From Clostridia bacterium (GTDB lineage: Bacteria; Bacillota; Clostridia; Oscillospirales; CAG-272): a DNA stretch of 64,000 nucleotides. Location: assembly GCA_017410065.1 (NCBI GenBank), contig JAFQRL010000011.1:1-64000 (forward strand). The letters run 5' to 3'. Shown in pieces: positions 63,960-64,000 of this stretch (position 1 is the first letter of the stretch; each line of letters starts with the position of its first letter). The notes below the pieces were generated by a model that was given only the letters and a program-made list of their open reading frames with translations, was not told the DNA's origin and did no database searches. Made by a program: the position numbers and the translations under genes.

Positions 63960-64000
63960 ATATTCTGGTTTCTTATGGGATTTATATTTATTACGGATTT

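Overview
The window reads as a chromosomal core segment of a low-to-mid GC, anaerobic member of the Bacillota, class Clostridia. The gene order infC-rpmI-rplT, plsX-rnc-smc-ftsY and ylxM-ffh-rpsP-khpA is Firmicutes-like. Shine-Dalgarno sites are strong (GGAGG) and promoters are almost all TTGACA/TTGAAA-17-TATAAT. Genes such as lepA-hemW, a PdaA-like deacetylase, DacF-like carboxypeptidase and the long Prs form fit a gut-type, possibly spore-forming clostridium. Genus and species cannot be fixed from the sequence. No prophage, IS element or CRISPR array was seen.

Layout. 1-1.6 kb is an accessory patch: a near-identical 158-bp tandem repeat, a candidate small structured RNA with its own promoter and terminator, a double-zinc-ribbon gene, and a third partial repeat copy after that gene. 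1.7-4.0 kb is a large GLUG-repeat surface lipoprotein. 4.1-22.8 kb is a long leftward block. Read from its promoter end it runs infC-rpmI-rplT, then an rRNA/tRNA methyltransferase, dprA, topA, trmFO, plsX, rnc, a radical SAM gene, smc, ftsY, yhbY, yqeK, rsfS and leuS. leuS is interrupted by one in-frame TAG codon. 22.8-28.6 kb holds an M20 amidohydrolase, a secreted 5'-nucleotidase-like lipoprotein, and the SRP/ribosome operon ylxM-ffh-rpsP-khpA.

28.7-37.4 kb is metabolic: fumarase with malic enzyme; a divergent module with an AraC regulator facing an SDR, a type I dehydroquinase-like protein and a quinone-reductase-like protein; glpK; rsmA. 37.5-42.1 kb holds tRNA-Thr, a lipoprotein, tRNA-Gly, a P-type Ca2+-ATPase-like pump and a probable 6S RNA. 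42.1-48.8 kb is a leftward run of DUF1292, hemW, lepA, a phosphohexomutase, a TSCPD protein and a prephenate-dehydratase-like protein, followed by tRNA-Leu. 48.86-49.06 kb is an unusual array of short hairpins separated by an 8-bp motif. 49.1-55.6 kb holds ferritin, a small P-loop protein, pgi, dacF, a YesL-type membrane protein, a polysaccharide deacetylase and rpsU. 55.7-59.1 kb is prs-rrf2-lgt-folD (leftward). 59.3-63.9 kb is a rightward set of two cell-envelope-type genes followed by a ClpC-like unfoldase.

The items I consider most worth a second look are the amber codon separating the HIGH and KMSKS halves of LeuRS, the candidate small RNA at 399-543, the hairpin array at 48.86-49.06 kb, and the dehydroquinase-like module, whose conserved substrate-binding residues appear replaced while the Schiff-base lysine is kept. 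All family calls are from reading the sequence; no database search was run.
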